Assembly: GCA_003427395.1 (NCBI GenBank)
Contig: BFEA01000024.1
Span: forward strand, 675,978 to 700,033
Length of the DNA: 24,056 nucleotides
Direction of reading: 5' to 3'
DNA from: Chara braunii
Lineage: Eukaryota > Streptophyta > Charophyceae > Charales > Characeae
Shown here piece after piece: positions 8,174 to 18,496 of this stretch (position 1 is its first letter; every line of letters begins with the position of its first letter). The notes beneath the pieces were generated by a model. It did no database searches and was not told where the DNA came from. It was given only the letters and a program-made list of their open reading frames with translations. The translations under genes were made by a program, and so were the position numbers.

Positions 8174-8405
8174 TTATTCTCATTTTTTAATCACTTTTAT
8201 CGAATTTGGTTCTGAGCTTCTAGTTGCAATCACTGCCATAAAGCACAAAACTTCTTTTTTGCCAGATTCTAGAGATTTTTCCGATTTGTATTTGAAACTG
8301 ACAGAAACCGGAGAATGTATACTTAAATATTCTCAACCCACCTTGATGTCATCCAAGGAGGCCTCCAGATTTTCGGATTCTGGACCATGGTCCGGATGTA
8401 GCACC
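8174..8405. other. Spacer between the two retroelements, nothing recognised
   Basis: These 232 bp of A/T-rich sequence lie between the outer LTR edges of elements 1 and 2. I see no ORF, RNA gene or repeat. It may be host sequence or a fragment of an older element. Confidence 0.5.
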
Positions 8406-8610
8406 TGAAACGGTTTCACTTGTCGCAGGACAGTTAGCCGCACCCAAGGCTCGATCCCTAGACCTTCCCCCTTACCCGTGTACAGTACCAGTTGACCCGT
8501 GTGTGTTTGAACCCGCGAACTGTATTCTGAAAGTCGTCGGTTTGGTTCCTGTGCGATCGTCGGGTCTTGAACCGTACGTCTGTAGATTAGAGGTCTTAGC
8601 AGTGGTAGGA

Positions 8611-8671
8611 GTCGTAGCTGCTACAGTGTTGAAAGGTCAATGTCGTAGCTGCTACAGTACCGAAGGGTCAA
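8611..8671. repeat. 31-bp tandem repeat (two units) upstream of the LTR TATA box
   Basis: Two copies start at 8611 and 8642. Each holds the near-perfect palindrome GTAGCTGCTAC followed by AG and a GAAAGGTCAA or GAAGGGTCAA ending. The same pair is kept in the 3' LTR around 21125-21183. Placement in U3 suggests an enhancer-like duplication, which is inference. Confidence 0.7.
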
Positions 8672-8855
8672 GTGCACTGTCTTCCGGAAGATCCAGAACT
8701 GGCCCTTCGTGAGTCCTAGGACGCAGTCCATAGGCAAGTGGTCAAGTGGGCGGTCGTACCCAGTCCCGGTCGCAATTTGTCAAGTCTGCAAGTACAATGT
8801 GGGACTGTATGCACCCCGGGCCCAACGTTCAAGGGCAGACCATGACAATCCGAAG

Positions 8856-8864
8856 TATAAATAA
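8856..8864 (+). promoter_or_regulatory. TATA box of the element 2 5' LTR
   Basis: TATAAATAA is a strong plant TATA match. ACATTCATTC lies at 8884-8893, 28 bp downstream, where the transcription start would be expected. The same pair with the same spacing is present in the 3' LTR (21388 and 21416). It sets U3 as roughly 8406-8884. Confidence 0.75.
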
Positions 8865-8983
8865 AGAGGCAGCAATCAGTCATACATTCATTCGGCCTGT
8901 GAGTCGTGTGGAAGTGCTGTCGGAGCGTCTTGTGTACGAAGGTCTGCAGGTGCTCGTTGACGAAGCGGGCTAAGAGAAGGAAG

Positions 8984-9162
8984 ATCGGCCATAGCCGATA
9001 GTTAGTTAGTAGAGGAGAGAGACGGCGGCCATAGCCGCCATGTCAGCAAGATTAGAGTGTTAGTGGGTGGGTGTGTACATGCATGTGTGAGGGACATCCA
9101 GGGAGATCCAGGGTGTGTGTACGAACAAGTTGCTGAGATTGCAGTGATCGGCCATAGCCGAT
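8984..9162. repeat. Three CATA-loop mini-hairpins in the element 2 LTR
   Basis: The units are ATCGGC-CATA-GCCGAT (8984-8999), GGCGGC-CATA-GCCGCC (9024-9039) and ATCGGC-CATA-GCCGAT (9147-9162), each with perfect 6-bp arms around the same loop. The outer stem sequence differs between units while pairing is kept. Copies persist in the 3' LTR at 21516-21531 and 21556-21571; the third is degraded near 21678-21693. Related GCCATAGCC motifs recur in the leader. They fall downstream of the putative transcription start, so they would be in the RNA. Confidence 0.7.
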
Positions 9163-9293
9163 TGAGACAAGTTTGAATCTGAACTGTGTTCTTGTCTTCG
9201 TTATCTCTGAGCTTTGTGTGGGCGCAAGTCGCCAGCTTGATCATCATTTGTTTGTACGCACTCTGAAGTCGAAGAAGTCGAGTCTGATTGCAT

Positions 9294-9305
9294 TGGTATC
9301 AGAGC
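9294..9305 (+). promoter_or_regulatory. Primer-binding site of element 2 (tRNA-iMet)
   Basis: TGGTATCAGAGC is a 12-base exact complement of the 3' end of plant initiator tRNA-Met. It lies one base after the LTR's terminal CA. Confidence 0.92.
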
Positions 9306-9975
9306 TGGTTCCCGCTGTCCCGATCGTCGCTGTCGTCATCACCATCGTGGCCGCCATCGCTGAAGAAAGGAGGGAGAGCCACGTCAGCTTCGTGCGCCCA
9401 AAGAGGAAGGGCGGCACACCATAGCCGTTCGAAGGAAGGGAGAAGGCGCCAAGTGGAGGGAGCGCCGCGTCAACCGTGCGCCCCGTCAAAAGAGATAGGC
9501 CTCCGCCACGCCTGCCTGCACACTGCCCGTTATTGCATGCGCGTCCCGTTAATTGCTGCTGCGAGCACTTCGCCATTTCCCGCCCGTGGCCGCTGCCGCT
9601 ACGCGCTGCCCTGTTGTTCGCTCTGCGCCTGTTGTTGCTAGATTGCGTCCGCTATCAGCTGCGCACTACTCCTGTTGCCGTAGCTGCCCGCTACTCATCT
9701 CGCGCCCGCACGCCCGCTACGCATTGCACACCAAGTTTTCCTGCGCGCACCGGGATTGATTGCGTTCCGCTACCCACTACGCGCCAACTGCCTGTGCGCA
9801 ACGTGTTGCGCCCGCTATTTCCGCGTTTGTTGTTTGACGGGTGCGTTCATGTTTGCGCGCCAACAGCACCAGCAGAGCTGAAGATTGTCGAGAATGCAAC
9901 CGTCGAAGGAGAAGGCTGGAAGAAGACCGCCCTGCTACGCTGAAGAAGATCGATGCCGTCAAAGAGGAAACAGCT

Positions 9976-10038
9976 GCGCCGTTGGAGAAGATCGTTGCGC
10001 CGTTGAAGAGGGCCGTTGCGCCGAGCAGAAAGCGGGCG
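9976..10038 (+). repeat. 21-bp tandem repeat in the leader (about 3 units)
   Basis: Units start at 9976, 9997 and 10018 with GCGCCGTTGGAGAAGATCGT-like sequence. In one frame they would read as a seven-residue repeat, APLEKIV / APLKRAV / APSRKRA. The third unit is diverged. Confidence 0.6.
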
Positions 10039-10071
10039 GCCATACTTGTCGAACCCGCGAAAGGAGACAAC

Positions 10072-10080
<9 letters not shown>

Positions 10081-10147
<67 letters not shown>

Positions 10148-10247
10148 NNNNNNNNNNNNNNNNNNNNNNNNNNNNNNNNNNNNNNNNNNNNNNNNNNNNN
10201 NNNNNNNNNNNNNNNNNNNNNNNNNNNNNNNNNNNNNNNNNNNNNNN

Positions 10248-10312
<65 letters not shown>
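10081..10312. repeat. (GA)n microsatellite interrupted by a 100-N gap
   Basis: Pure GA repeats occupy 10081-10147 and 10248-10312, with exactly 100 Ns at 10148-10247. The round gap length indicates a scaffolding placeholder, so the true tract length is unknown. Long reading frames across it (poly-RE or poly-LS) are artefacts. Confidence 0.95.
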
Positions 10313-10316
<4 letters not shown>

Positions 10317-10562
10317 CAATACAAGATTGGTTGTGCAGTCTTGAAGTAGGAAGTGGGGGCCATAGCCTCCAAGCTCGGACCTTGCGACTAAGCAGAAGAT
10401 TGTAGTGGCGAAGAAGAGAGAGAAGGAAGGAGGGAGGAGAGACGAGGGAGAAGGAAGACACCATAGCCAAGCTGAGCGAAGAAGGAGAGAGAAGGGGGAG
10501 GGTAGGAGAGAGAGAGTTTGGGGAGAGAGAATGGCCGACAACGATAGCCGGAGGTCAAAGAG

Positions 10563-10638
10563 TTGACTGGTGGGGTTGACCAGGGCGTTGACCAAGTTTG
10601 ATAGGCTGTTGACCAGCGTTGGCCGGAGGCCGTTGACC
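10563..10638 (+). promoter_or_regulatory. Cluster of W-box-like TTGAC[CT] words
   Basis: TTGACT at 10563 and TTGACC at 10576, 10588, 10609 and 10633 lie within 76 bp. TTGAC[CT] is the core of WRKY-factor W-boxes. Two more TTGACC words occur near 10812 and 10903. It may equally be a decayed tandem repeat of a GTTGACCA unit. Confidence 0.35.
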
Positions 10639-11200
10639 AAGACCTGACCAAGCTGGAGCCGGTATATTCTCGCGAAGCCAAGAGCCTACCCCCTCGCCCT
10701 GTGGATGTGCACTTACCCCTTGGTACTTGCTGCGTCAGTCTGTATCTTCTTTCTACATCGAGTCACTTTTGTCCAGGTTGATAGGACTCTGCATGTGGTC
10801 ATAGAGCTGTGTTGACCAAACCTACACGACTGAGTAGGGCTTAAGTCCATGTCTGACGACTAACACGTCCCGGAGGCCTTACCCTCCCAAGGACTGGTAT
10901 TGACCAGCGGGCTGCTCAGTGTGGGATGGTCGGCCCAAAATCTGAGTTGTAGGCTGCACAACCAGCTGTCTCAGTTTTGAGAGGACTCGCTGATCACGTC
11001 GTCCTGACTGCAATGTTAAATAATTCCAGAGGAGTTTGGGGGATCTCCTTAAAATGCCTCCTGATTAGCAGTAGAGTCCTGTAGTGACAGCCGTAGTAGT
11101 AGTAGTATTCAAAGTTAGCGTCAGCCAGTCGGTCAGTCTGTGGGTGGAAAGGTCTAAGTAGTGAGGAGTGAAATTGTCACTTGGTTGTACATCTTTCACC

Positions 11201-13206
11201 ATGGTGACCACGCGAGCAGGAACGAGTACCACCCCGTATAGCAAAGCTCAAGAAGAGCAAGCCGCCGCCCTGCTAAAAGAGAGAAAGGAGAAGATGGAGA
11301 AGGAGTTGATAAAGCCGGCGAAGATGCTGGCCTTGATGGAGGAGCAAAAGGCCAAGCAGAAACAGACGGAGGAGGAGATGGAGAAATAGAAGGAGCAGGA
11401 GGAGAAATTGAGGCGGTGGAAGCAGAAGCAGAAGCGGAAGCAGAAAATAAGAAGAAGAAGAAGAAGAAGAAGAAGTGGAGGAGCCCCTGCAGAGAAATGT
11501 AAGAAGAGAGGAGAGGGGTGAACCCAATGGCGCGAGAGAGACAAAGCCTAAAATAGAAAGATGGTGAATGAGTAGGTAGCCAATCTGGCACCCGGGGAAG
11601 AGGAAGAGGCGATATTGATTGTTCCCCAGGCAGAAAGGGTGGCTGTTATGAAGGAGTTGCAAAAGGAGGAGAACCCCTTGCGTCGACTGACCTTGGAGGA
11701 AGAGCAGAAGTTAGAATGGAAGTTGCGCCTTACGAGGGAAAGGAGGAGGCATTTGGAGGCGGCCGAAGCAATGGAGAGAGAGTTGGATGCCGCAGGGGAA
11801 CAATGAGAGCAATTGGCGGCACAGACGGATCGCCAACAGAAAGTGGAGATCCTATCTCAGAATATGGAGGTGATATTGAGGGCCCAAAAGGAGCAGTTGC
11901 GCTACCTAAGAAGCCACGATATTGCGTTACAATCCATGTGCCTAGGTATTAAAGAGTTTGCAAGGGATACGATGATGCGTGTGGGCATTGAGCTGCGCAC
12001 TGCCATTGAAGGCACAAAGAGGTTTTGCATTGGTGCCATTGAAGGTGCCAAAATTGTGGTCCCCAGAGAAGAGGAGGCACGACCACGAAGAGAGCGCGTG
12101 AAAGTTTACGTTCCCTGAGCCGTATGGGGGGAAGAAGGGCGAGGATTTTGACAACTGGGAAGCTAACATTAACTCGTACTTGCATTTGCAAAATATCGCT
12201 CTCGAGAACCAAGTTCTCGTGGCTTTCCAAGCTCTGAAAGAGGAAGCGACCAATTTTGCTAGGTCGCTCGCACGCGCCGCCAACTGCGAGAACGATATGG
12301 TAGCATACTCCGCTATCACTCCTTTGAGTGAATTTTTGAAAGCCCTCCGCGATCAATTTGCAGATGTCACTAGAGGCATTAAGGCCTTTGACAAGCTGCA
12401 AACAATCCACTCACGACAGTGGAAGAGTGCAGGAGCACTCAAGGCCGCCATGGATGAACTCGTCTCCGTCCCTGGCCATGGGGTCATTGAGCCCCAGTTG
12501 GTCCAGTTATTCTACCGCGCGATGCCCGAAGCTCTGCACAGGCACGTATTTGATAAAAAGCAACAGCCCAATATGACTTGTGATACGCTTAGTAGGGAGC
12601 TTGTTGCTTACGCGGCCCAGTCCACGCTAGTTACCACTTTCTGGTGCAAGGACCTCGACAAAGGCAAAAAGTGGAAAGGTCGTACCATCTCATGCCAAGT
12701 CAGGGCCAAGGATCAACATGATCCTCACTTGAAATGAAGGTGGTATGGAAGAGGTCCCGTATAGCGAGACTGAGTGGGGCCTCTATGAGGAGGACAGTGG
12801 TGAGGGTCAGGGGAGGACCTACGCTGTTATTGCGGCCGGAGGGAGGCCACAAGGAAGAGGGAGAGGCCGGGGCCAAGGGGACGGAGCCTCTTGTGGTCGA
12901 GGACAGGGCGCTCAACGGGTTGGCGGTAGGGGAAACCGCCAAGAGGGAGGAAGGGGACAAGGTCCCCCGTCAAACCATCCGTGTTCCAATCGATCACCTC
13001 CTAGGGGTGAATGGCACACTTGTCTACCTCAGGGCAGACCCTGGGAATCCTTGGGCTTAGAACAGACTGTTTGGCAAAAGAGGATAGACGCGGATCAGTA
13101 CATCTATTGTGGTGATTCTAGGCACATCATAAAATTTTGCCAAAAATATAGGGATGCCCGACGAGTTGCTGCAGAGGCCGCAAAAGGCAACCATCGGTAT
13201 GGGTAG
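11201..13206 (+). pseudogene. Element 2 gag (decayed)
   Basis: The start ATG at 11201 opens MVTTRAGTSTTPYSKAQEEQ, which resembles charophyte gag N-termini I recall. The frame is rich in K/E/Q and likely coiled-coil. It is broken by TAG at 11387-11389, then continues in the same frame at ~11615-11806, is broken by TGA, and resumes at 11813-12118. A one-base insertion before CCTGAGCCG at ~12110 shifts it to the frame of 12121-12737. That segment carries the gag domain with FARSLARAANCENDM and LQTIHSRQWKSAGALKAAMD. A further shift leads to 12745-13206, a Gly/Arg-rich linker and a zinc knuckle at 13099-13140. There the first Cys reads Tyr (TAC), leaving C...H...C. An AAG-rich run lies at ~11439-11475. 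The product cannot be made from this copy. Confidence 0.88.
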
Positions 13207-13274
13207 CAACTGCCCTTTCCTCTAGACCATGTGGAGATGAGTGCGCGCGCCAGATAGAAACTCCCAACCCACAT

Positions 13275-15039
13275 GTGTCTATGACAGAGGTTGCTGGCCA
13301 GCGCCTAGTTAGCTGTCCAAAGACTGCTTGTGTTAGGGTCTCTCTAGGCGCTTCCCTCACAGAACGGGCAAAAGAGTTGAAGGAGAGGATGCCAGCCTGG
13401 GCCAAGATGAAGAAAGATGGAAAAGGGCAGTTAGTGTTGGTAGATGTGGAAGTCTTTAGGAGTAGAGTAGGGACCCATGTAGATAGTGGGGCCACACACA
13501 ACTATATAAGCAGGAGAGCACTGCAGAAATTGAGGCTAGGCCGCAAGGTCAAAAAGTTAAGTGAGCCCATAGTCAGCATCCTCGCAGACAACCGCACAAT
13601 GCGAGTCGAGGATTATGTCGAGGGAGTCCAGGCTTACTTCCGCCTAGAAGCAGACGGGAAGGTAGAGAGAGATCTCCATTCCATGACTCTCCTCGTAGAA
13701 GACAACCTCCCGTTTGACATGGTCTTAGGTATGGATTGGGGAAAGGCAGCAGGGGCCACACTGCACCTTAGAGAGCATGAGTATAGGCTCCCTAGTCCTA
13801 CAGGCGGAGTCAAAGTTGCACGCCTATTCCATGTGTCAGGAGTAAACAATCCCGCTGACACATTGCTGTTTCAGCGCTCCAGCCTTCGCTAGGCTAGTTA
13901 AAAAGGAGCAGCTAGAAGAACAGGTCTTTGTGGCCTACGTCAAACCAGTTACTGAGCCTAAGGAAGAGAAGTCACTCCACCCTTCTATTGCCAAGCTGGT
14001 GTAGTATGCAGATTTGTCTGAGCCGCCTATAGGGGTAGTGTCGCGGCCCATCCAACATCGCATAGAGATCGAGCCTAGCAGTAGGACACCCAAAGGAGCG
14101 GTGTACAGGATGTCTCCTAGGGAGTTAGAGGAGCTACGCAAACAATTTGACGAGCTCCTAGCTAAAGGGTGGATTAGGCCCAAGAAAGAGGGAGAGTTGC
14201 GTATGTGCATTGACTACAGAGCCAATGGCCCGCATAGATGACTTGTTAGATCGGGTGTAGGGATGCAAGTACTTCACCAAGATAAATCTAAAGCCAGACT
14301 ATCATCAAATAGAGGTGCATCCTGATGATCAGTATAAGACGGCGTTCCGGACCAGATATGGACATTCATAGTCATGCCTCTTGGAATCACTAATGCGCCA
14401 ACCACGTTTCAGCGTTGTCTGAACGACTTGTTCAAGTCGTGGCTAGACAGGTTTGTAGTTGTATATTTAGATGATATTTTAGTTTTCAGTAGGACCCTCC
14501 AGGAGCATGAGGGTCATCTCAGATAAATCTTGCAGAAGCTTAGAGAGGCTAACTTCAAGATTAACGCGAAGAAGTGCGAATGGGCCAAGACGTAAGTCTT
14601 GTACTTGGGCCACGTTCTGGATGGAGATGGCATTAGACCTGAGGACAACAAGATTGCAGCAATTCAAGATTGGCCAACTCCCCGTACACTGACTGAGTTG
14701 AGGTCATTCCTAGGGTTGGCTAATTATTATAGAAAGTTCGTCAGGAACTTTTATGTTATCATTGCGCCCCTTTGCAGATTGTTAAAGAAAGAAGCGATCT
14801 GGAAGTGGGATCAGGACTGCACATTGGCTTTAAAGAAATTGAAGAGAGCCCTAATAGACTACCCAGTCATCAAGGTAGCCAATCCATCGGTACCTTTTGT
14901 TGTCACCACAAATGCCAGTCAGTATGGCATTGGTGCTGTTTTATAGCAAGATGACGACAATGGGTACAGACCCGTATAATTCATGTCCGCTAGGTTGTCT
15001 TCTGAAAAGGTCGCGACATCAACGTATGAGAGAGAACTT
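13275..15039 (+). pseudogene. Element 2 pol, part 1: protease, RT and first third of RNase H
   Basis: Protease spans 13275-13892 and keeps the DSG active site (13482-13490) in VDSGATHNYIS, ending at DMVLGMDW. RT follows with stops and shifts: TAG at ~14002, a missing [13 protein letters not shown] block after GWIRP, and a second gap between CIDYR and the PRIDDLL-like segment. YLDDILVFS is retained at 14464-14475. RNase H begins [16 protein letters not shown], where the first catalytic Asp is Asn, and continues to STYEREL. The LINE interrupts it there, after the target sequence GAGAGAGAACTT (15028-15039). Pol continues at 19137. This copy is clearly inactive. Confidence 0.9.
15028..15039 (+). 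repeat. Target-site duplication of the LINE, left copy
   Basis: GAGAGAGAACTT here is repeated at 19137-19148. Joining the flanks restores a continuous RNase H reading (...STYEREL then YAFRQALDHW). A 12-bp duplication fits target-primed reverse transcription. Confidence 0.9.
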
Positions 15040-18000
15040 ATGGATGCACCGTTGGGGTAGTGCGTTGAGGCGACCGGAATTGCTTCACGCACTATCCAAA
15101 GCCTCGTCTGGAGTAGCTAGACGATTGGCAACTAGAGGAAGGGAAAGGGAACAGGAGTTGCTACAAGCGATGAGGCTAGCGGAGTACAACATCATCAACT
15201 TCCCTGGGGACGACATTTACGAAAGGGTGCTTGAGGCTGCGAGGGAGGAATTGGCAGAATGACAGCGTTGGAGATCAAAAGGCCTGCAAATGAGGGCCAG
15301 GGTCAGGGAGTGGGAGGAAGGGGAAAGAATGACCAAATTCTTCTTTCAAAAAATTAAGTCCACAGGAAGGAATAATCTCATCGGCCAGTTACAAGGACCG
15401 GCTGGCCTAACCTCTGACAAGGACGAGATGCTTCAAGTGGCCGTGGATTTTTATAGCAACCTATACACAACAAGAGAGGACGAGTACCCAAGACAACAGG
15501 TGTAGGAAGCGCGTGTCAAGTTTCTAACCTACCCGCAGCCCACAATCTCCCAGTATCAGGCCACAAAACTGGATGCCCCACTGACGAAGGACGAGCTATG
15601 GGAAGCATTAAAGTCTATTTCTCCAAACAAGACCCTCGAAAAAGACGGACTAACTAGAGAATTCTGGTTGGAATATTGGCCAATCTTGGGGGACGAATAT
15701 CTGGCATTTCTTGAGCAGGCGTGGCAGGCGGAGGGACTGGGTCAGGACCCGACAACTGGAATAGTCACGCTACTCTACAAGAAAGGAAATCCATCGGATA
15801 TTCGCAACTATAGGCCGATAACTTTGCTGACTTTGACGCATAAGATAGTTGCTAAGGTGTTAGCGAATAGACTCACGACATTTACAACGAGCTGTTTTCA
15901 TATAGATCAGACAGGGTTTATACCGGGAAGGTTCATCTTAGACAATGTTATGACTCTTACGGAAACGGTAAGATATATCCGGGATAAGAGGATTAATGCC
16001 GCTATTTTGTTCTTCGACTTTGAAAAGGCTTATGACCAAGTAAGCTGGTCATTCCTACAGCAATGCATGGAAAAGATGGGAGTAGGCCCGAACTTCAGGA
16101 AATGGGTAAGAGTGCTTTACAATGATGCACAAGGGCAAGTGCAGGTTAATGGACACTTATCCTCGACTTACAGGATGTCGAGGTTGGTAAGGCAGGGAGA
16201 CCGCCTAGCTGCTCCGATATTCTTGTTCATAATGGAGGCAGTGACATCCTTCTTACGTAGGGATCCATCAATCCAAAGACTGGTTGCAGTACCGGATCAG
16301 CAGGGACACATTATTCATCTTCCTAAAACTCTCCTGTTTGCAGACGACCTGACGGTTCTCAAAAGGGCATCAGACTCATCGTTTCAGGCATTAACAAAAG
16401 CCATGGAGGCCTTATAGCTGGCATCAGAAATGAAGATCAATTGGCAGAAAACAGAGGGATGGTGGTTGGTAGATCAAGACCAAGAAGACAGCCTCCCCAT
16501 TAACAGTCCGGAGGGGTTGAAATGGACAACGGCGCAAGTTCCCATTAGATATCTAGGGATTAAGATTACTGAGGCAGGGACACATCAGTCGATGGCAGCA
16601 GACCTAATGACAAAAATTCTAGATAAGCTGGGATCTTGGTCGGCAGTCTATACATCCATTTATGGGAGGGCCCTTATACTCAACGCGTCCATCCGCTCCA
16701 TGCTATGGTATGCAGGGTCAATATGGACACCACCAGGGACTATGGCATCATTATTAAGAAGAAAAGCGGCAGGGTATCTATGGACAGCCAAAGTCACCAA
16801 TTCAAGCTTCATATCCAAAGTCGCTTGGAAGCATGTCACTAGACCAAAGCATCAAGGAGGGCTGGGGATTCTATACCCGGATACCCGGCTTAAAGTGCTC
16901 CAAACTAAGTGGGTAACTAGGCTAATATCCCAACACAAGTTATCATGGACCCCGCTAGTGCTGCATAGGATAAGGCAAATGGCGAAATATAAAACGCCTC
17001 AGAATATGTCCAGTTTGTTTTGGGTAATGTGTAGCAATTGGGCTAGGGTGGGCATAAGCGAATGGGGTAATGAGGGGGAGGAGGAAGAGGCTAGAAGGAC
17101 ATCCTATTGGGGACAATTGCTGAGGTTATGGAAATATATATTCCCGACAAAAGTCAAGGAGCCTAACACGAGAGAAGAAGTACTTAGACAACCTTTATTC
17201 TGCAACCCAAGCATTAAGGATGGGCAAGGGAAGCCGCTGACGCTATCGGTGAAGGATGCAAAGTGGGGAAAGTGGCTAGAGCATGGGGTATGGCAGGTAA
17301 AGCACATCTGGGAAGAAAGGGAAAATAGATGGAAAACAGTCGGAGAACTAAGGGCACACTTAAAAGGATGCCATAGATTATCTGACAACCGTGACATCAT
17401 ATTGGGAGCTATACCGCAACGATGGGTGCAACTGCTACAGGAAGGCATACAGTGGGGTCAGGGTGACTGGGCCACATGGAGTGATGACAACGAACCCAAG
17501 GAAGTCTTAAAGGTCTGGAACCAAGATACTTATAGGCCGGATTGGCTCCATGCAGACAAGTATGCCATACTCCACCCTTCCAATACTACTTCTCTCTTGG
17601 ACATGGAATCCAAAGCGCCGATCGTCATTCTCAAGCAGTACTTGCGGAAGGTCAGGGTGGTGGAGACAGAAGAATACACAATATTCAATCCATCAGTACC
17701 ACTGGAGGATTTGGAAGTGGATCCAGCAGAATGGGCCTGGAACATATGAAGCGGAGAAAAAGGAGTAATAAGAAGAATCAACATCCTGCACTATACCACC
17801 AGAATTGGGTATCGATTGAGGAGACGTTCTCACACGCTTACGCCGCATTTGCTGATGCGTTGGGAGAGAAGAGTAGGGGTTCCCCGCAACCAATTGGGTA
17901 AAATACCATGGCCAAGCATTGCGGCCATACGTCTGGGTTCAGTCAGAAGCATGCAATGGGTAATAGCTCATGTGGCACTCCCTGTTAATGTGTGGTTGAA

Positions 18001-18496
18001 TGAGCCTAGAAGCTTGAGGCAGAGAAATCCAGAGAGAGGGAATCCCAAAAACAATGCAACATTGCCTCATGGAATGTGAGGAAGCAATCGCGATATGGGG
18101 AGAAGCAAGGACTATATGGGGACAAATGTCAAAGGCTAAGTTCCCTGAATCCAAGATAGCTATATTACTGGGCCTCCAAATTTCGAAACACTGCAGACTT
18201 TTGAGAAACATACGTTTAAATTGATACGTCAATATTGTCTCTGGACCATTTGGAAGCGTCGGTGCCAAATTACGATTGAGGGACGGCCAATGCACAAGCA
18301 GGAGGCAAGGGAGATATTCCTCACATTGCTCGAAACGGATCTGAGGGCTCAGTGGAAAGCAGCAAGGAAGCAACTACGTTTCCGACCGGAGCAAGAGGAA
18401 GAGATAACGAAACGCTTCAATCACAACATTCTGGGCCAGGAAGCGGTGGCAACTATAAGTGGAAGTAATTTAAAGTTCAAATGGAGAGGGGCTTAA
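15040..18496 (+). pseudogene. LINE ORF2 fragment: reverse transcriptase and C-terminal zf-RVT-like region
   Basis: One frame runs from 15040 to 17749, interrupted by TGA (15260-15262), TAG (15503-15505) and TAG (16415-16417). The pre-RT segment has REWEEGERMTKFFFQKIKS. RT motifs include NYRPITLLTLTHKIVAKVLA, DQTGFIPGRF, FFDFEKAYDQVSW and the catalytic FADD (16337-16348). The usual RQGCPLSP reads RQGDRLAAP. Thumb and post-RT motifs follow: RYLGIKI, a SWSAVYTSIYGRALILNAS block, PKHQGGLGIL and LQTKWVTRL. After TGA at 17747-17749 the C-terminal part continues in other frames: ALPVNVWL, then HCLMECEEA...IWGEA near 18055-18110, resembling a zf-RVT domain, then YCLWTIWKRRCQ at ~18230. This is a typical plant-type L1 layout. 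The copy is dead. Confidence 0.9.

Larger units (their letters stand above)
8406..9292 (+). repeat. 5' LTR of element 2 (887 bp)
   Basis: It begins TGAAACGGTTTCAC and ends GTCTGATTGCA, with the PBS one base later. It is repeated at 20912-22843 once the 1,015-bp solo LTR and its duplicated target are removed. It holds a 31-bp tandem repeat (8611-8671), a TATA box (8856-8864) and three CATA-loop mini-hairpins (8984-9162). Confidence 0.93.
9306..11200 (+). other. Long untranslated leader of element 2
   Basis: About 1.9 kb separates the PBS from the gag start, unusually long. It contains a GC-rich part with recurring CGCCCGCTAC-like words (~9590-9830). It also has a 21-bp tandem repeat (9976-10038), the (GA)n tract with the assembly gap, and a purine-rich stretch (10390-10530). 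A cluster of TTGACC words (10563-10638) and a short (TAG)n (~11093-11107) follow. Several open frames span it, but their composition follows the simple repeats and I do not call a gene. Confidence 0.65.

Noticed and set aside
9476-9943. A 155-codon plus-strand frame in the element 2 leader
   Set aside because: GC-rich low-complexity translation with no motif; overlaps other frames of similar quality.
9777-10640. Long reading frames across the (GA)n tract (poly-RE, poly-LS)
   Set aside because: They exist in all frames because GA repeats lack stops, and they include 100 Ns.
11196-12410. Minus-strand frames opposite element 2 gag
   Set aside because: Translations are mirror images of the K/E-rich gag coiled coil (Ser/Leu/Phe runs).
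15040-18496. Group II intron or other non-LINE reverse transcriptase
   Set aside because: FADD RT with L1-like flanking motifs, a poly(A) tail and a target duplication; no maturase or ribozyme features.
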